Shown one piece after another: positions 24,160-36,023 of a DNA stretch of 64,000 nt. This DNA comes from Plantago major. Lineage: Eukaryota; Streptophyta; Magnoliopsida; Lamiales; Plantaginaceae. The first letter of the stretch is position 1. Each line of letters starts with the position of its first letter. Both the position numbers and the translations under genes were made by a program. Under the pieces are notes generated by a model, which ran no database searches, was not told the origin of the DNA, and worked only from the letters and a program-made list of their open reading frames with translations. The stretch covers positions 24,064,237 through 24,128,236 of the forward strand of contig CM048844.1 in NCBI GenBank assembly GCA_026545765.1, in the 5' to 3' direction.

Positions 24160-26430
24160 AGCTTTTGACTCTCATGTTTTCATAAAGTCGGCTAACAACA
24201 ATATTATCTATTGTAATAGTGTACTTAAATGCAACTCTACGCATATTTCTTCTCAAGTTCTTTTTATTTGATATGTATCAAAATAAATTTGATGCTTCTA
24301 TTTTTGATAATAGGCTCCGTCAGATGGGTAGGAGTGGTTGTAAAATATTACTTAGGAAGTCTACTAAAATGTTTTTTTACAATCAAATGTTTACGACCTA
24401 AAAATGTAAATTTTGGATACTAATAAACATAACAATAACTACCCATTTACAATATTAAACCTGCCAATATACAAATCATTTATAATTTATCTCCATCTTT
24501 ATGTCCGATATTGAATATATGTTTGTATTAATAATGAAAATTCGGTTTGACGTATTTTTTCTATTTTTTTTTTTTTTACGTTTCAATTGGTGTTTCTCCA
24601 AATATAGAGGATGGTCCAAGCATACAATAAGTAGAAAAATATTAAATAATATACTTATTTAAGTCATAGTTATCATAAGAATAATTTTGAGTGTATATCT
24701 CCTACAAAATTGAAAGATTTCGATATAATAGATAGATGTTGATGAAGTGGATTATATACTCTAATGACAACTACTAAGCTAATCCAAACTTACAAGAATG
24801 AAACTCATACAACCTTATAAATTTTAACATGAGCGAATATTTAAAGTGGTGTTAATTTGTATTCTCTAGGTGAGGTTTGATTTATAGGATTTGCACTTTA
24901 ATACCATCAAATTTTAGTTAGAAAAATTATTATACAATAAGATATTAAATGCACACCATATGTGTATAAACGATAAACAATTTTCTATTATAAATTCCAG
25001 CACATACATTTTTTTATACATGTTAACTAAGTTATGACAATTATCAAGAGTCAGGAACACTCTACACTGATATTCCATCATTTTACTTTTAAACGAGTCA
25101 GGATCTATCAAACCTAAACCCGTTTGAAGTAATGATGTTTATGTCCGGGTCAGGCATATACTTGAACCGTTCCATACCCAAATAGCAAAATTGTATGGTT
25201 AAGTTAGTAAAGAGTCGTCGGGGGGGGGGGGGGGGGGGGGGGGGGGGTTTTGAACCGACGGTTTGTTTTTTTTAGAAAAAAAAATTGTTAATTTATTTAT
25301 TACAAATACTCACTTAATAATTACTTGACCAAATAATTTTTCAAAAAAAAAAAAAAAGAGGTGTACACACTTACTAAAAAGTTTAAAGCTTAAAATATTA
25401 ATTAAATGTGTAAGGTCCTTTTTTATTATTGAACATGTGTAGAACATTTATTATAAATGTTATTTACTTGGTCAAAAATTAGGGGAATTTTTTTTAACCT
25501 TTCGACTTGCGTCGGTTTGGCAGTTATTGGCGGTTATCCGGCGGTTGGAACCGCCGATTACATAACTGTCGATCGGTTAGGCCCATGGTTGACAGTTAGG
25601 GGAAAAAAATCCACCATAACCAAACTGTAACCGCTGCTTACGGTTGGATTCCTTCAACCACCAACCGTAACTGTATACTCGGTTCAAATTTCTCTTTTCG
25701 GTTCAGTTTGGTCGGATCTAAGGAATGCCAAAACAACCATCGTAATATTTGAAATTAGGTTTGTAGAATAATAATTTTTGTGTCTGTGGTGGGGAGCACA
25801 TACCGCCCCAGTGGTTGTTGGGAGCCAACCATGTTAACTGTGTTATACACTTTCGTATTTTATTTAGTTCGGAGTGGAACATAAGTTATTAATTAATGTA
25901 TTTGGTATGGTTAGAGGACCCGATATAAAATAATATATATGTTATCAACCCGTCGAGTCCTAATCTGGTTTCGGGTTGGGTCCTACCCCTTTCAAAGCAT
26001 ATACGTCATGATGTGTCGTATTTTACATTTTATATAGTTATCATAAACAAATACCCATTGATATAGTATTGGACGAAGGACTATACACAGACACCACGAC
26101 CAACATTGTTTACAAGGAATTTGGACTATCTTATTTTCTCGATTAATTATTTATCCTCACATTTCTATTTATTATTAAAAGTAAAATATACCGTGGCATC
26201 GCCATGGGTTAGTACTAGTTGGTCATAAAAACTCAGAAATAAATCTATCACAGTGATTTCAATTCAAAAGTTTAGGAACCGGTTTTTGGTTATGTTCTAA
26301 ATTCTTTTAATTTCGTTAACCGTTTAAAAAATCTGTATGCGGATTCCAATCTAATCCATTATTTTCTTGTTGCGTCTTTACTTGTAATAAAAATTGAGAT
26401 GTGGTGAGTGTGGTATTATTGATGATTCTG
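24160..26430. other. AT-rich non-coding interval
   Basis: No gene recognised. 22400-22520 and 23995-24140 share a diverged block (TTTATTTTTTGTATGTTGGTTG and following). At 25500-25690 GGCGGTT/AACCGCC motifs recur and can pair locally. Confidence 0.4.
25220..25247. repeat. Poly-G run
   Basis: Twenty-eight consecutive G, the longest homopolymer in the window. Could form quadruplex DNA or be a sequencing artefact. Confidence 0.9.
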
Positions 26431-26432
26431 GT

Positions 26433-26790
26433 TTTTTTTTTTTAATTTAAAATTTATTTCGAACAGGAACATCAGAAATGTTCCAGATGTTACAGAAATA
26501 CATCGCCCAGAATCCACACCAGTACCAGGATCATAAGCAATAGTCAGAAATGAACATCACAACGAAACTAAAATCAGGACCTCACCAATAACTGGACGAA
26601 AAAGCCAAAGATCCAGAAACAAGACTAAACAACTCAACAAACCAACCCCACAAAGAGTTCGGACGAAACTTTCGTCTACCCTGTCGTCTTGTATGTCTTA
26701 TTCTGGTTTTAATTTGTGTCATAACGGAACCCTTAATTTGTGGTGCATTTGTAATTCCGCATTTTAAAAGAAAATTTATATGATTCATAA
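26433..26790 (-). mobile_element. Possible LINE 3' end
   Basis: On the minus strand an open frame ends near 26582 with FVELFSLVSGSLAFSSSYW, followed by about 150 bases and then an A-rich tail (the T-run at 26431-26443 on plus). That is the shape of a truncated LINE. No reverse transcriptase motif is visible, so confidence is low. Confidence 0.3.
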
Positions 26791-27330
26791 ATTAGATTGT
26801 AATTTTTAGTAAAATGACAATTCTTACTTTACAAAACCTCTAACAACTTTTTCTTTGTAAGAATCTAAAACATTTTCCTAAAACCTTTAACATTTCCCAC
26901 TTTCAAAACTTCAAAGAAGTACGTACCACATGCCTATAAACATTTCACAAGCTCTCCTGATAAACGGTCTTTAGATAACTTTTCTAAAGACGTACTTATG
27001 TTGTGTCAATAAAATCGTATGTTATTAATTAAAACGTGTATGGTGTTAACGAATTAAGTTTTTTTTTCTAATGTGAAAAAACATCAATGTTAAGAAAATA
27101 GACAATTTAATTAATAACATAAAAAATATTATTGATAACTTAGTCTATCTCTAGATAAATTATCTATAGAATGTCTAAAAAGACTTACCCTAAACATTTC
27201 CGTAAAATCTTAAACATTGATTGTAGAATGACAACAATTCAAGGTTTATTAAAACCTTCAATTTTTTTATAACATTGAGAATTTCTACTGACACATTAAT
27301 ACATGTTTTTTCTGTGTTTTTTTAAATTAC

Positions 27331-27607
27331 TACTCCCTCCGTCCCAAAGAATTAGTCTCATTACTTTCCGACGCTATTTTTAAGAAAGTCAATTGTTTAT
27401 TGTTTGTTGTTGAGGAGAGAAATGATAAAGAATATAAAAGATATGAGAGATAAGATATATAATGATAAAGAATGGAAAAAGTAAGAGAGATAGTTGAGCT
27501 AGTGGGAGTTAGTGGGTGTACTTTTTTGCTATTTTTGGAATGGGACTAGTTTCGTGGTACGTCTATAAAAGGAATATGTACATTATTGTTTGGGACAAAG
27601 GGAGTAG
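27331..27607. mobile_element. Stowaway-type MITE
   Basis: Left end TACTCCCTCCGTCCCAAAGA; right end TTTGGGACAAAGGGAGTAGTA, its complement. Ends 67 bases before the large CACTA element. Confidence 0.75.
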
Positions 27608-27674
27608 TATATAACCCACAAGTGGGTGCGTGGAGAAGCGTGTGAGGAATCCATTACGGTTTGGACTCTCGAAA

Positions 27675-28020
27675 CACTACAAAAAAAAACATTGAGATCC
27701 GTCGTTATCCCCCCCCCCCCCCCCCCGATTCGTCGCTAAGTCCGTTACGATGGACTTAGCGACGGATAAGACGCCCGTTGCTAAAACGGGCGTCTCTAAC
27801 GAATTAGAGACGGATAGGTTATCCGTCCCTAATTAGCGAGGGATAAGGCGACGGAAAGGACGTTGACCTTTCCGTCGCCAATAGAGACGGATTACTATCC
27901 GTCTCTAATAGTCTCCGACTTTTAGAGACGGATAGATTATCCGTCTCTAAAAGAATTAGGGTCAGTGCACCTTAATTCGCAGATTTAGCGACGGATAACT
28001 TTCCGTCGCTAAATCTGCTA
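27675..28020. repeat. CACTA left terminal and subterminal repeat region
   Basis: CACTACA terminus, an 18-C run (27709-27726), then a dense series of GCGACGGAT, GAGACGGAT and their complements. These are the presumed binding sites for the element's regulatory protein. Confidence 0.85.
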
Positions 28021-28196
28021 TTTTTTAATTTTTTTAATATTTTAATTCCTATTTCAATTTTCACCTGTTTTTCACCCAATATAATCGTAGATAATATGTC
28101 TGAAACAGTTGAATTGCATTAATTAACAACAAAGATTCGTCGAATAGAAATTATCCAAACCGAAGTATAAATATCCGAATAGAAGATTAGATAGTG

Positions 28197-30330
28197 TGAA
28201 AGTATGTAGCATAGTAAAGCAACACAAGCAACTAAGACTCGGGGGGAGGATGTGGTTGTTGGCTCATCCACATTCGGGTGAGCTCTTCCACCCGCTGATT
28301 CACACGAGCCTGCTCATCAAGCACCGCCTGGTTAGCTGCCTTAAGTTCAGCTATCTCACGCTGGAGAGGAGTCATCATCTGATCGACACAGTCGTGTGTA
28401 AACAAGCTCGTGTGGATGCACAGGACACGGAGACTACCCGTCGGTCAGGCCCAAACTTCCAACTCCATAAACCCGACCCTTACTGTCCGGTGGGTTAACC
28501 TCTAAGAAGATCCGGTCTTGGTCTTGCAAGGACTGCTCCTCACCGTCGACCATCCTCTCCGCGATCCTCCGCTCCGCCTCACTCTGCAATAGTAAAGTGC
28601 ATACGAAATGAGGTACAGTTTAAGGTTTAATCAATCTGTTATAATACACATATACAACTGTGAACCTGAACAAAGAAACGTACCGCAATGCGCTCGGCCT
28701 TCTCGTCCACCCAAACGCCGTTCTTCAGCTTCACCTTCTTCAAGTGTTGTAGCGCGGTCTTGGGTTCCCCAGCCTGGATCTAAAGAACATTATACATGCA
28801 AACAATCAGTAAGTTGGTAGAAATGCAAACAAGTAGTAAGTTGGTAGAAATGAAAGCAATAAACATGTGTACAAATCATCTTCGAAGTCACAAAACACAT
28901 ATATACTTACCGACATCTGACGATCTGTGACAACAACTCGCGACCCATAGTGATGCCTGGAAGAGCCCGTACCATCTCGCGGCTCAGTCAACCGGTTCTG
29001 TCTGTTCTTTGCCGACTGATCCTCAACAAGTGGAAACTTCCAGTACGCCTCCCACAGAGCCCACTCATCATCCCCCATATAACTTGGCTTTACGCCACCT
29101 GTTTTCATATCGTTCACCATATGCCTATAGAGATCTGAGCCAAGACACTCGAAAACAGACCACAACTGGAGAACCAGGGCATTCGGAATGTAGAAATTTT
29201 TCTACAACAATTCCATACAAAGTAGAAATGACACAAGGTTAATGAAGATAACAATTTGAAGATAAACCCAAGTTAAGTGGCTAACATAACACACAAATTA
29301 CACAACAAGTTCATTAATGGAGACTAACATATCACACGAGTTCAGTGGCTAACATACCAGTCAAATTGTCCTAGAATTTACTAACACAATGGTGACTAAC
29401 ATATCACCCAAGTTAAGTGCTAACATACCATACAAATTACACAACAAGTTCATTAATGGAGACTAACATATCACACGAGTTCAGTGGCTAATATACCACT
29501 CATATTGTCCTAGAATTTACTAACACAATGGTGACTAACATATCACCCAAGTTAAGTGGCTAACATAACACACAAATTACACAACAAGTTCATTAATGGA
29601 GACTAACATATCACACGAGTTCAGTGGCTAACATACCACTCAAATTGTCCTAGAATTTACTAACACAATGGTAACTAACATATTACCCAAGTTAAGTGGC
29701 TAACATACCACACAAATTACAAAACAAATTCATTAATGGAGAAAACAACAAATAAAGCATTGTAACATTTAACACAATGATGAAAACAACAAATAAAGCA
29801 CTGTAACATTTAAGTTTACCCGCAGCTCATCAAAGTAAAAGTGATTCGTCCGGTCCGAGAGCTTGGACCACTTTTCGCCTCCCTGGCCCGGCAACTCCCT
29901 CATGGTCTTGAAAATCTCAGTCAGCTCCCCTGAAGCATTAGGAGGCCAAAACCTGCAGTTATCAATGAGACATATAAGAAATGAATATTCATTAGTAAAT
30001 TCATGTGACATATATACTTATCTTAAGTTATGTTCTACAAATGCATAATACTTACTTCCTCGGGCCGTTGGGGAACAACACCGGCTTTCCCATCCAAGTA
30101 GCACCGTATGTCAAAACGCGATAAGGACACCCATCATCCGAGAACTCACCAAACCCAGGAGACGTGCCCATGCTCGAGCCCGGTGGAGTCTGGCTAACAT
30201 GAGACTGGCTGCTCCCACCAATCTCATAACCGACCGAAGGACTACTCGATCCACTCGGTGGTGTACCAGGACCACCTGGGTCCCACTAGACCTGGGTAGA
30301 CGGTATGTGCACTTCCTTTTGCGCGACATC
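28197..30330 (-). pseudogene. CACTA TNP1-like gene (plant Transposase_24 / Ptta-En/Spm type)
   Basis: In En/Spm elements the companion protein binds subterminal repeats and brings the ends together. Exons read on the minus strand: about 30327-30059 (starts MSRKRKCTYR, then in another frame PGGPGTPPSGSSS and GEFSDDGCPYRVL); about 29954-29818 (FWPPNASGELTEIF, SKLSDRTNHFYFDEL); 29201-28911 (KNFYIPNALVLQLWSVFECL, MVNDMKTGGVKPSYMG, DQSAKNRQNRL, HHYGSRVVVTDRQM); 28779-28684 (LKNGVWVDEKAERIA); and about 28585-28200 (SEAERRIAERMVDGEEQ, then a coiled Glu/Gln/Arg-rich tail). The splice sites are good GT-AG matches. The SAKN-R and GS-V signatures are typical of Transposase_24. A frame break near 30290, between the MSRKRK start and the Gly/Pro/Ser-rich part, suggests it is damaged, unless an upstream exon supplies the start. 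Confidence 0.75.
29265..29745. repeat. 140-bp tandem minisatellite in the TNP1-like intron
   Basis: ACAACAAGTTCATTAATGG recurs at about 29302, 29441, 29581 and 29721, a period of 139-140 bases. Each unit carries ACTAACATATCAC and CAAGTTAAGTGGCTAACATA. Confidence 0.92.
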
Positions 30331-31589
30331 TGCAAAAGCATATAACAAATACATAGAAATTGTATTAGTAAAAAAATATGACATGAATTGGCATGTAAAA
30401 CATATACATTTGATACGTAATAAAGCCGAAAAGTTAGGATAATCAACATATAACAGTAAATATACATATAATCTACCACACACACATACCCTCGTCCTCG
30501 TCGCCAATGGTTAAGTCTACATATTGGTCTACGTGCAGCTCTATGTACTCATCACGAGCATTTACAGGATTTCTCGCTGTTTGATCGACAACCTCTTCTT
30601 GGTACGAGTTGGTAATTGAGTTGTCCCTATAAACGTACTCTGCTCTGGAGCGGGCCTGTATATGTATCACAGCCAACCAGTCCGCCTTATCGCGTTTAAG
30701 GCTTGGATATTCAATGAACACCACTTGGCGTGCTTGAGCCGCCAAGATAAAACGTTCGTACTTACTACGGCACCTCTTCCTATGGTTAATCTCAACCATT
30801 TCATATTGCTCGTGCACCCTCGTACCAATTGGAGTAGGATCATACCAGTCGACATCAAACAAAAAGGTTCTTTTCAAAGGCTCACGGGGATATTCAAGCC
30901 GCACAATCCGTTTCAGTTTCCCGTAGAAATCAAAGAAATCATCAGTTGCATCTTGATCTGCCCCTTTGACACACACCCCACAATTGCTTGTGGACATGGT
31001 CGTGTTAGAGTCCATTGTGTGAAACCTAAGGTCATTTACTATGTATGATGAGAATGTGGAGACCTTTCTAAATGGCCCCTCTGCTAGAGACTCTAAGTAA
31101 GGACATGTGACTTCGTTGACAGGATCTCGGACATACTCCCTGAACCAATCTGGAAATTCCGTTGGCAACTTTTCTTCGAGCAGTTCTTCAAGCGTGTCAT
31201 CTGCCATAAGTGGATCCTTCTCCAGACAATGCTCTTTGAAAACGCTGTGGACACGATGACATGATTAGATAGTAGTTAGAAGTTCAAATTTATGTGTTAT
31301 AGTAAGTAAACTACTCACCTAGCAAAAATCTTCATAAAATTGTCAACATTAGCACAGTTCGCGAGGACATAATAGTGGGCTGCCTTTAGCTCCTTATCTG
31401 TTAGCCATTCTGTCTTTTCTTTTCCCATAGGTCTCCCTGAGATCCTAAATATTGAAAGTGCAACGTCATCATCCTCTTGAACTTCGAATGTGTCTGTATT
31501 TCTAGACGGCCTAGATGCCTTCGCCGACACGTGGTCTCCAAAGTAATAGGTGCAGAAGGTTGCAGCTTCCTCTCGCACGTATGCATTGA

Positions 31590-33052
31590 CACTACAAGAA
31601 TAACCAGATTTAGGGACGGATAAAATCCGTCCCTAACTTAGGGACGAATCGGTGGTGTTAGAGACGGACTAGGGACGGATAGGCCTATCCGTCCCTAGTC
31701 CGTCCCTAAATAGGGACGGATTAGTAATCCGTCCCTATTTAGGGACGGATAGATTTATTCGTCCCTAAGACGGATAGATCTATCCGTCCCTAAACTATCA
31801 GAAACCCTAATTTATTAATCACTCTCTTCCTCCCACACTCACTAACCACTCCTTCTCCTTCTCTCCTTCTCTCCCACTCCACCACCACCACTCCACCACC
31901 GTTCGACCACCACTCCACCACCACGGGATCTCCGTCCTCCAACACTCCACCACCTCCACCACCACCTCCACCACCACCACTGCCTCTCCGTCCACCACCG
32001 CTCGAATACCACTCCACCACCACTCCACCACCTCACCACCACTCCACTGCCTCCGTCCACCACCACTCCACCACCCACCCAACAACCACCTCCCTCCTCC
32101 CTCCACCACCACCACTCCACTGCCTTAGTCCGCCACCCCTCCCCCCTCTCTCCTCCTCGCCGCATCCCCACCACTGACGATGAATCCTCTATCTGCCTCG
32201 CCGCATCAACCACCGAACCTCCACTGTCCACCACTGCCTCCGTCCAGATCTCATCACCACCACTGTCGTGCCGTCCACCACCAGATTCGACTTCCTCCGT
32301 TCAAGATGCAAAGATCCAAATCTAGTTTTTTTTTTTAATTTTCTCTTATTAATTTTGTAATTTCTTCTTTGTATTAATTATTAAATTGTATATTGCATTA
32401 TTGTATTATTGAATAATGAATATTGAATATTGTATGAAATTTTCGATTTAGTGTATCATTGTTGGTTTATCTGTGTAGACAAATTTTCGGATGTTAATAT
32501 TCTTCAGGTACCGAAGCAATCTTCTTCCTGGAAGTTAATTTTGCTGATCTTTATAACAGTCTCTATTAGTTTCTTCATCCTTTCGCTTTATCTTGTAAGT
32601 TTTAATTAGAAGTGTTAATATACCCCAACATCAAATGTTTGCTTGTTACTAGAATACAGTTACGAACTTGGCATTGTATATTTGTATAAAATTGTCGGTT
32701 TATCCGTATTTAATATTCGTATATAATTATCGGTTTATTTGTATTGAATAAAATTATCGGTTTATCCGTATTGAATATTCGTATAAAATTGTCGAAATAT
32801 TCGTATTAAAAATAAAAAGATAAAAAAATACTATTTAGGGACGGATATTTATCCGTCCCTAAAGGTCTTTGACCATTAGGGACGGATAATATCCGCCCCT
32901 AAATAGGGACGGATATTTTATCCGTCCCTATTTGGTTAGAGACGCCCGTTTTAAGGATGAGCGTCTCTATCCGTCCCTAAATCCGTCCCTAACGGTTTAG
33001 GGACGGATCGACAGGGGTTTAGGGACGGATAAACCCGATTTTTTTTGTAGTG
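31590..33052. mobile_element. Nested non-autonomous CACTA element 1
   Basis: CACTACAAGAATAACC begins at 31590 and the element ends GTAGTG at 33052. The target duplication is TGA on both sides (31587-31589 and 33053-33055). Subterminal repeats are AGGGACGGAT and its complement, a variant of the GCGACGGAT motif of the host element. The interior holds a CCACC-rich tract and no transposase. It splits a TNP2 exon. Confidence 0.95.
31840..32290. repeat. CCACC-rich low-complexity tract in nested CACTA 1
   Basis: Long run of CCACCACCAC-type repeats, giving Gly/Val/Trp-rich open frames on the minus strand. These are repeat translations rather than protein genes. Confidence 0.85.
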
Positions 33053-34941
33053 TGACCATCGATCCCCTAGGCCTAACTTTGTTGCTGACGTATTTCTTCA
33101 ATTTCCCCAAGTACCTGTAATGCATATATATTTAGGTAAGATAATGTAACTTGGGAAAATTCAGACATTTTAAGTAAATGATTGCCTTTATTACACACCT
33201 CTCGAATGGGTACATCCATCGATACTGAACTGGTCCAGCAAGCCTCGCTTCATGTGGGAGGTGAACCGGCAAGTGCTCCATAGAATCAAAGAAGCTAGGT
33301 GGAAAGATACGCTTGAGCTTGCATAGAATCAATGGTATGTTTCTTTCAAGATTTGCTAACACTTGATCGTCAACCACCCTCGTGCACAAATTCTTGAAAA
33401 ATAAGCTCAGCTCGGTGAGAGCGATCCATACAGGTTTAGGCAGCAGTTCTCGAAATGCAACTGGGAGAAGCCTCTCCATGAACACATGGCAATCGTGGCT
33501 CTTCATCCCATACATCTTTGTCTTCTTCAAATCCACACACTGCCCGAAGTTCGATGCGTAATTGTCGGGGAACTTCAATCCCCTCACCCAATCAAACAGT
33601 TTGTTCCTAGCTTCAATGTCAATTGTGAAGCATGCCTTGGGCCACTGCCCCTTATCATTCCTCTTTGTCAACTCAGGCCTTTTACACCATGTATCCAACT
33701 CAGTTCTAGATTTAACGTTATCCTTTGTTTTCCCGGGAACGTTACAAATCGTGTTGAAGCAGTTCTCGAACACGTTCTTCTCAATGTGCATGAAATGAAG
33801 ACTGCTCCAATAAGGCAAGTCCCAGAAGATGCTTCTCTTCTTCCATCCACATTTGTCTTGAATTTTCTTGTTATGCTTCTCCCACCCAAGTTCAGTCACT
33901 TTCATAAGACCCAGCCTATCTATCTCCGCAAGTATCTGTACACCCGTAAGTTGTCTCGGGGGGCCCTTTCTGCTCTACTTTGTTTTTTCAAGAATTGAGT
34001 CTTGTTCTTTCTGAACGGATGGTTCCTTGGTAGAAACCTACGTTGACAGTTGAACCATGAACTTGTAACGTTTTCTTATGTGGGAGATTTTTCTTCTGGC
34101 GTTTCATTGCGGCCCCCTCCTTGTAACGTTTGTAGCGGTTCTTCCCACAAAACTTGCATACCAATAGATCTGCATCCTCGCCCCAGTAGATCATGCACAT
34201 ACCCTCACAACATAGTATGGTTTCCATAGGCAACCCCATCCCCCGCATCTTTTTCTTCGCCTGGTAAAAGTTGGTGGGAACTAGGTTTTCTTCAGGACAA
34301 ACCTCCGACATTAGTTGTACCCATTCGTTGAAGCTCGCTTCAGATTGCCCACCATCGACCTTACAACTCATTAGCCGAGCCAACAAAGACAACTCGGTGT
34401 GCTTCTTACACCCCGACCAAACCGGCTTCTTTGCTGATTCCAACAAGTCAAAGAACACCTGATCCTCAGGATTCGGAGGCTCCTCCACACCCCCCTCGGT
34501 TACTGGCTCCCTAGTGTCCATGAACCCTGGACCCGCAACATCATACACCATTTGCTCAACCCGTTCATGATCATAATTAACGTCAGATGTAGAAGTATTT
34601 TGAGTACTTCCCATCACATTTTGCTGCTTTCTTTTACGCTTCAGCAAATTCTCATAATCCATGAACGGTATCGGTGTCTCACCATGATGACACCATACCT
34701 CATACTCAGCTACGAACCCCTTACGTTTCAAGTTCTAGACTACCGTCGCAGGAGGCAAAAATTGCTTATTCCTACATTTGTTCTGGGTGCAAGGGCACTT
34801 CATCATCCCCCCACTCAAACAAGTAGTTTGTGTAAGTGCAAAAATAACGAAGGCTTCAACCCCTTCCACAAAACTAGGCTGAACTCTGCCATTAACAATT
34901 CGACGGTACATCCATGAACGATCGGGATTCATAATTGAATA

Positions 34942-36023
34942 CACTACAAGAATCCATCCGTAACGGGACGGAAAGGGGCGACGGATTTTATCCGTCGCCC
35001 CTGTAGCGACGGATCGCTACTTGGGGCGACGGATTCTATCCGTCGCCCCGTTTGGCGACGGATAAAGGTTATCCGTCGCTCTGTAGCGACGGATAAAATT
35101 ATCCGTCGCTACAGAGCGTTGACAAAAATTAAAAAAAAAAAAAAAAAATTTAGCGACGGATAGATTTATCCGTCGCTACAAGGCCGGAAAAAAAAAAAAA
35201 AAATTAGCGACGGATAGATCTAGATCTATCCGTCGCTAAAAACCTAAAAAAAATATAATATATCTCCTCCACCACCTCCTTTTCTCCACTACTTCTCCTC
35301 TCCTCCTCCTCCCACCACCACCTTTCTCCTCCCACCACCACCATCTCCTCCCACCACCACCATCCTCCACCACCACCATCTCCTCCACCACCTTTCTCCT
35401 CCCACCACCACCATCCTCCACCACCACCATCTCCTCCACCACCGCCTTTCCTCCACCACCAACACACCACCACCCCCACGCACCTCCCACCACCACCCCC
35501 AACCACCACCACCATCCTCCACCACCACCCTCTCCTCCACCACCTCCTTTCCTCCACCATCCTCCTCCACCACCATCTCCACCACCACCACCTCTCTACT
35601 CCCACCACCACCGCACCACCACCCTGCCACCACCACCATCTCCTCCACCACCACCACCCTGCCACCACCACCACCACCACCCTTCCACCATCACCACCTC
35701 CCACCACCACCGCACACACCCACCGCACCACCACCGCCACCACCGCACCACCATCTGCCGGATTAATCCGTATCTGAATATAAAAATTGATATCTGATTT
35801 TAAAAAAAAAAATGGGGCGACGGATAGATCTATCCGTCGCCCCACAATCATTTTTTTTAAAAAAGCAGTCAATCCGTCGTCAACTGTCATGAATTGACGA
35901 CGGATTTTTATCCGTCGCCATAGCTCGGGGCGGATTTTTATCCGTCGCCGATCCGTCCGTAGCCGATGACGGATAGTCAAACGGCGGATCTATCCGTCGC
36001 TACAGCCCAGATTTTTTGTAGTG
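34942..36023. mobile_element. Nested non-autonomous CACTA element 2
   Basis: CACTACAAGAATCCATCC begins at 34942 and TTTTTTGTAGTG ends at 36023. The target duplication is ATA on both sides (34939-34941 and 36024-36026). Subterminal GCGACGGAT repeats flank an interior CCACC-rich tract with no transposase. It lies about 10 bases upstream of the TNP2 start codon of the host element. Confidence 0.95.
35270..35755. repeat. CCACC-rich low-complexity tract in nested CACTA 2
   Basis: Repeated CCACCACCACCATCTCCT-type units. The minus-strand frame is Val/Gly/Trp-rich repeat sequence. Very similar in character to 31840-32290. Confidence 0.85.

Larger units (their letters stand above)
30473..34932 (-). 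pseudogene. CACTA TNP2-type transposase, deleted and split by a nested element
   Basis: From the N-terminus on the minus strand: a transposase-associated domain from 34932 (MNPDRSWMYRR; an in-frame TAG at 34735; then VAEYEVWCHHGE); the start of the Transposase_21 region (GCKKHTELSLLARLM, CKFCGKNRYKRYKEG, to about 34070); then RRFLPRNHPFRKNKTQF near 34040; DLPYWSSLHFMHIEKNVFEN near 33800; and a DUF4218 block (LFFKNLC, HLPHEARLAGPV) to 33200. An exon at about 33110-33053 (YLGKLKKYVSNKVRPRGSMV) is cut by a nested CACTA and resumes at 31589 as NAYVREEAATFCTYYFGDH. A final exon at 31207-30473 holds the DUF4216 block (FPDWFREYV, GADQDATDDFFDFYGKL). Compared with the usual family layout, the section between CKFCGKNRYK and RRFLPRNHPF, the main Transposase_21 core, is largely missing. 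With stops and the insertion, this copy cannot be active. Confidence 0.85.

Noticed and set aside
30662..31048. 128-codon plus-strand open frame
   Set aside because: Antisense shadow of the DUF4216 exon of the TNP2 pseudogene.
31790..32234. Gly/Val/Trp-rich open frames on the minus strand
   Set aside because: Translations of the CCACC repeat inside a nested CACTA element. Three frames are open at once, which is typical of low-complexity DNA.
35204..35980. 258-codon minus-strand open frame
   Set aside because: It runs through the CCACC tract and the subterminal repeats of the nested CACTA element. No domain, only repeat translation.
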